Positions 5,419 through 5,982 of a stretch of DNA of 5,982 bases are shown here, one piece after another (the stretch's first letter is position 1; each line of letters opens with the position of its first letter). Made by a program: the position numbers and the translations under genes. The notes below the pieces were generated by a model. The model did not search any database. It was not told where the DNA came from and was given only the letters and a program-made list of their open reading frames with translations. The stretch covers positions 1-5,982 of the forward strand of contig JADFVC010000374.1 of the NCBI GenBank assembly GCA_015222355.1. Direction: 5' to 3'. Source of the stretch: Chloroflexota bacterium (GTDB lineage: Bacteria > Desulfobacterota > Desulfuromonadia > Desulfuromonadales > Geopsychrobacteraceae).

Positions 5419-5982
5419 ATGTCAATTGAACGCATTCTTGTTGCCGATGATGAAGAAAGTATCCGCTGGGTTCTTTCCAGGGCACTGAAAAAGCAGGGGT
5501 TCACGGTCGATCTCGCCGAGGATGGCAGGCAGGCTCTCAACCTGTTCCGGAAGAATCGCTATGATCTGGCTGTTTTTGACATCAAAATGCCCGGCCTGCA
5601 AGGGATCGAACTGTTAAAACAGGTCCGGGAGGAATACCCGGCCACGCTGGTCGTCATTATGACTGCCGAGTCGACCATGGAAAATGCCGTTGCGGCGATG
5701 AAAAACGGCGCCTACGATTATCTGACCAAACCTTTCGATCTGGACGCCCTCGATGCCATCATCCTCAAGGCCCAAAAGGCCGCCGAGGTCAGCAATCAGA
5801 TCAGCCAGCTTAAAGCGGAGTTGCAGGAGCAGTACAGCTCCGGCCGGGCGATTATCGGCAACAGTCAACCGATGCAGGAAGTCTATAAAACTCTCGGCCG
5901 GGTGGCCCCTTCCGATGTGACCGTAATGATCACGGGCGAAAGCGGGACCGGTAAGGAACTGATTGCCCGGGCAATCCATTTC
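5419..5982 (+). CDS. ntrC: NtrC-type sigma-54-dependent response regulator, 5' part (3' end outside window)
   Basis: The open frame runs from ATG 5419 to the right edge, 188 codons, about 40% of a normal NtrC (roughly 450-470). The receiver domain (about 4-120) has the acidic pocket Asp10/Asp11, phospho-acceptor Asp54 (FDIKMPG), Thr82 and Lys104, the same numbers as in enteric Ntr[12 protein letters not shown] near the N-terminus also resembles NtrC. A linker of about 120-142 leads into the sigma-54 AAA+ domain: [19 protein letters not shown], then Walker A GESGTGKE (173-180). The GAFTGA loop, Walker B and DNA-binding helix lie outside. An AAGGG RBS sits 10 nt before the ATG, and the gap after ntrB is only 37 bp with no terminator, so it is co-transcribed with dusB and ntrB. 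It should activate sigma-54 promoters when phosphorylated by the kinase. NtrC rather than another sigma-54 activator is likely but not proven without the C-terminus. Confidence 0.9.
   Translation, partial: MSIERILVADDEESIRWVLSRALKKQGFTVDLAEDGRQALNLFRKNRYDLAVFDIKMPGLQGIELLKQVREEYPATLVVIMTAESTMENAVAAMKNGAYDYLTKPFDLDALDAIILKAQKAAEVSNQISQLKAELQEQYSSGRAIIGNSQPMQEVYKTLGRVAPSDVTVMITGESGTGKELIARAIHF

Noticed and set aside
1..5982. CRISPR arrays, transposase genes, tRNA genes, toxin-antitoxin or defence genes
   Set aside because: Looked for by eye on both strands; no repeat arrays, inverted terminal repeats, cloverleaf sequences or fitting small gene pairs were seen.

Overview
The window reads as ordinary chromosomal DNA of a moderately GC-rich deltaproteobacterium, most likely of the Desulfuromonadales/Geobacter group. 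That placement is an inference from three things. The citrate synthase is of the eukaryote-like type known from Geobacteraceae. A dusB-ntrB-ntrC gene order is present. The lipoprotein and methyltransferase resemble those of this group. No mobile element, CRISPR array, tRNA, rRNA or phage gene was seen.

Layout, left to right. (1) The 3' part of a class I SAM-dependent methyltransferase gene on the + strand (1-680) enters from the left edge. (2) A short convergent spacer (681-776) carries two hairpins that can end transcription from both sides. (3) A YiaD-like OmpA-family lipoprotein gene lies on the - strand (777-1463), with its own TATAAT-type promoter. (4) A strong intrinsic terminator on the - strand (1544-1573) ends the gltA transcript. 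(5) gltA, citrate synthase, lies on the - strand (1599-2909). (6) A 361-bp divergent control region (2910-3270) holds the gltA promoter, a leader of about 200 nt with a possible 18-codon leader ORF and two small hairpins, a 22-bp imperfect palindrome, and a possible terminator or attenuator before dusB. (7) A + strand operon runs dusB (3271-4251), ntrB-like kinase (4248-5381) and ntrC-like sigma-54 activator (5419 to the right edge, incomplete).

How the genes work together. GltA makes citrate at the entry to the TCA cycle. The divergent operon couples a tRNA-modifying flavoenzyme to an NtrB/NtrC-type two-component pair. This is the same order as the nifR3-ntrB-ntrC operon known from alphaproteobacteria. 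The kinase has no membrane segment and should sense a cytoplasmic signal, by family probably nitrogen status. The regulator has all phospho-acceptor residues and an intact Walker A motif before the sequence ends. The lipoprotein and methyltransferase look functionally unrelated to these.

No clearly new system was found. The parts most worth a second look are non-coding: the gltA leader, the shared palindrome, and the structure just before dusB.
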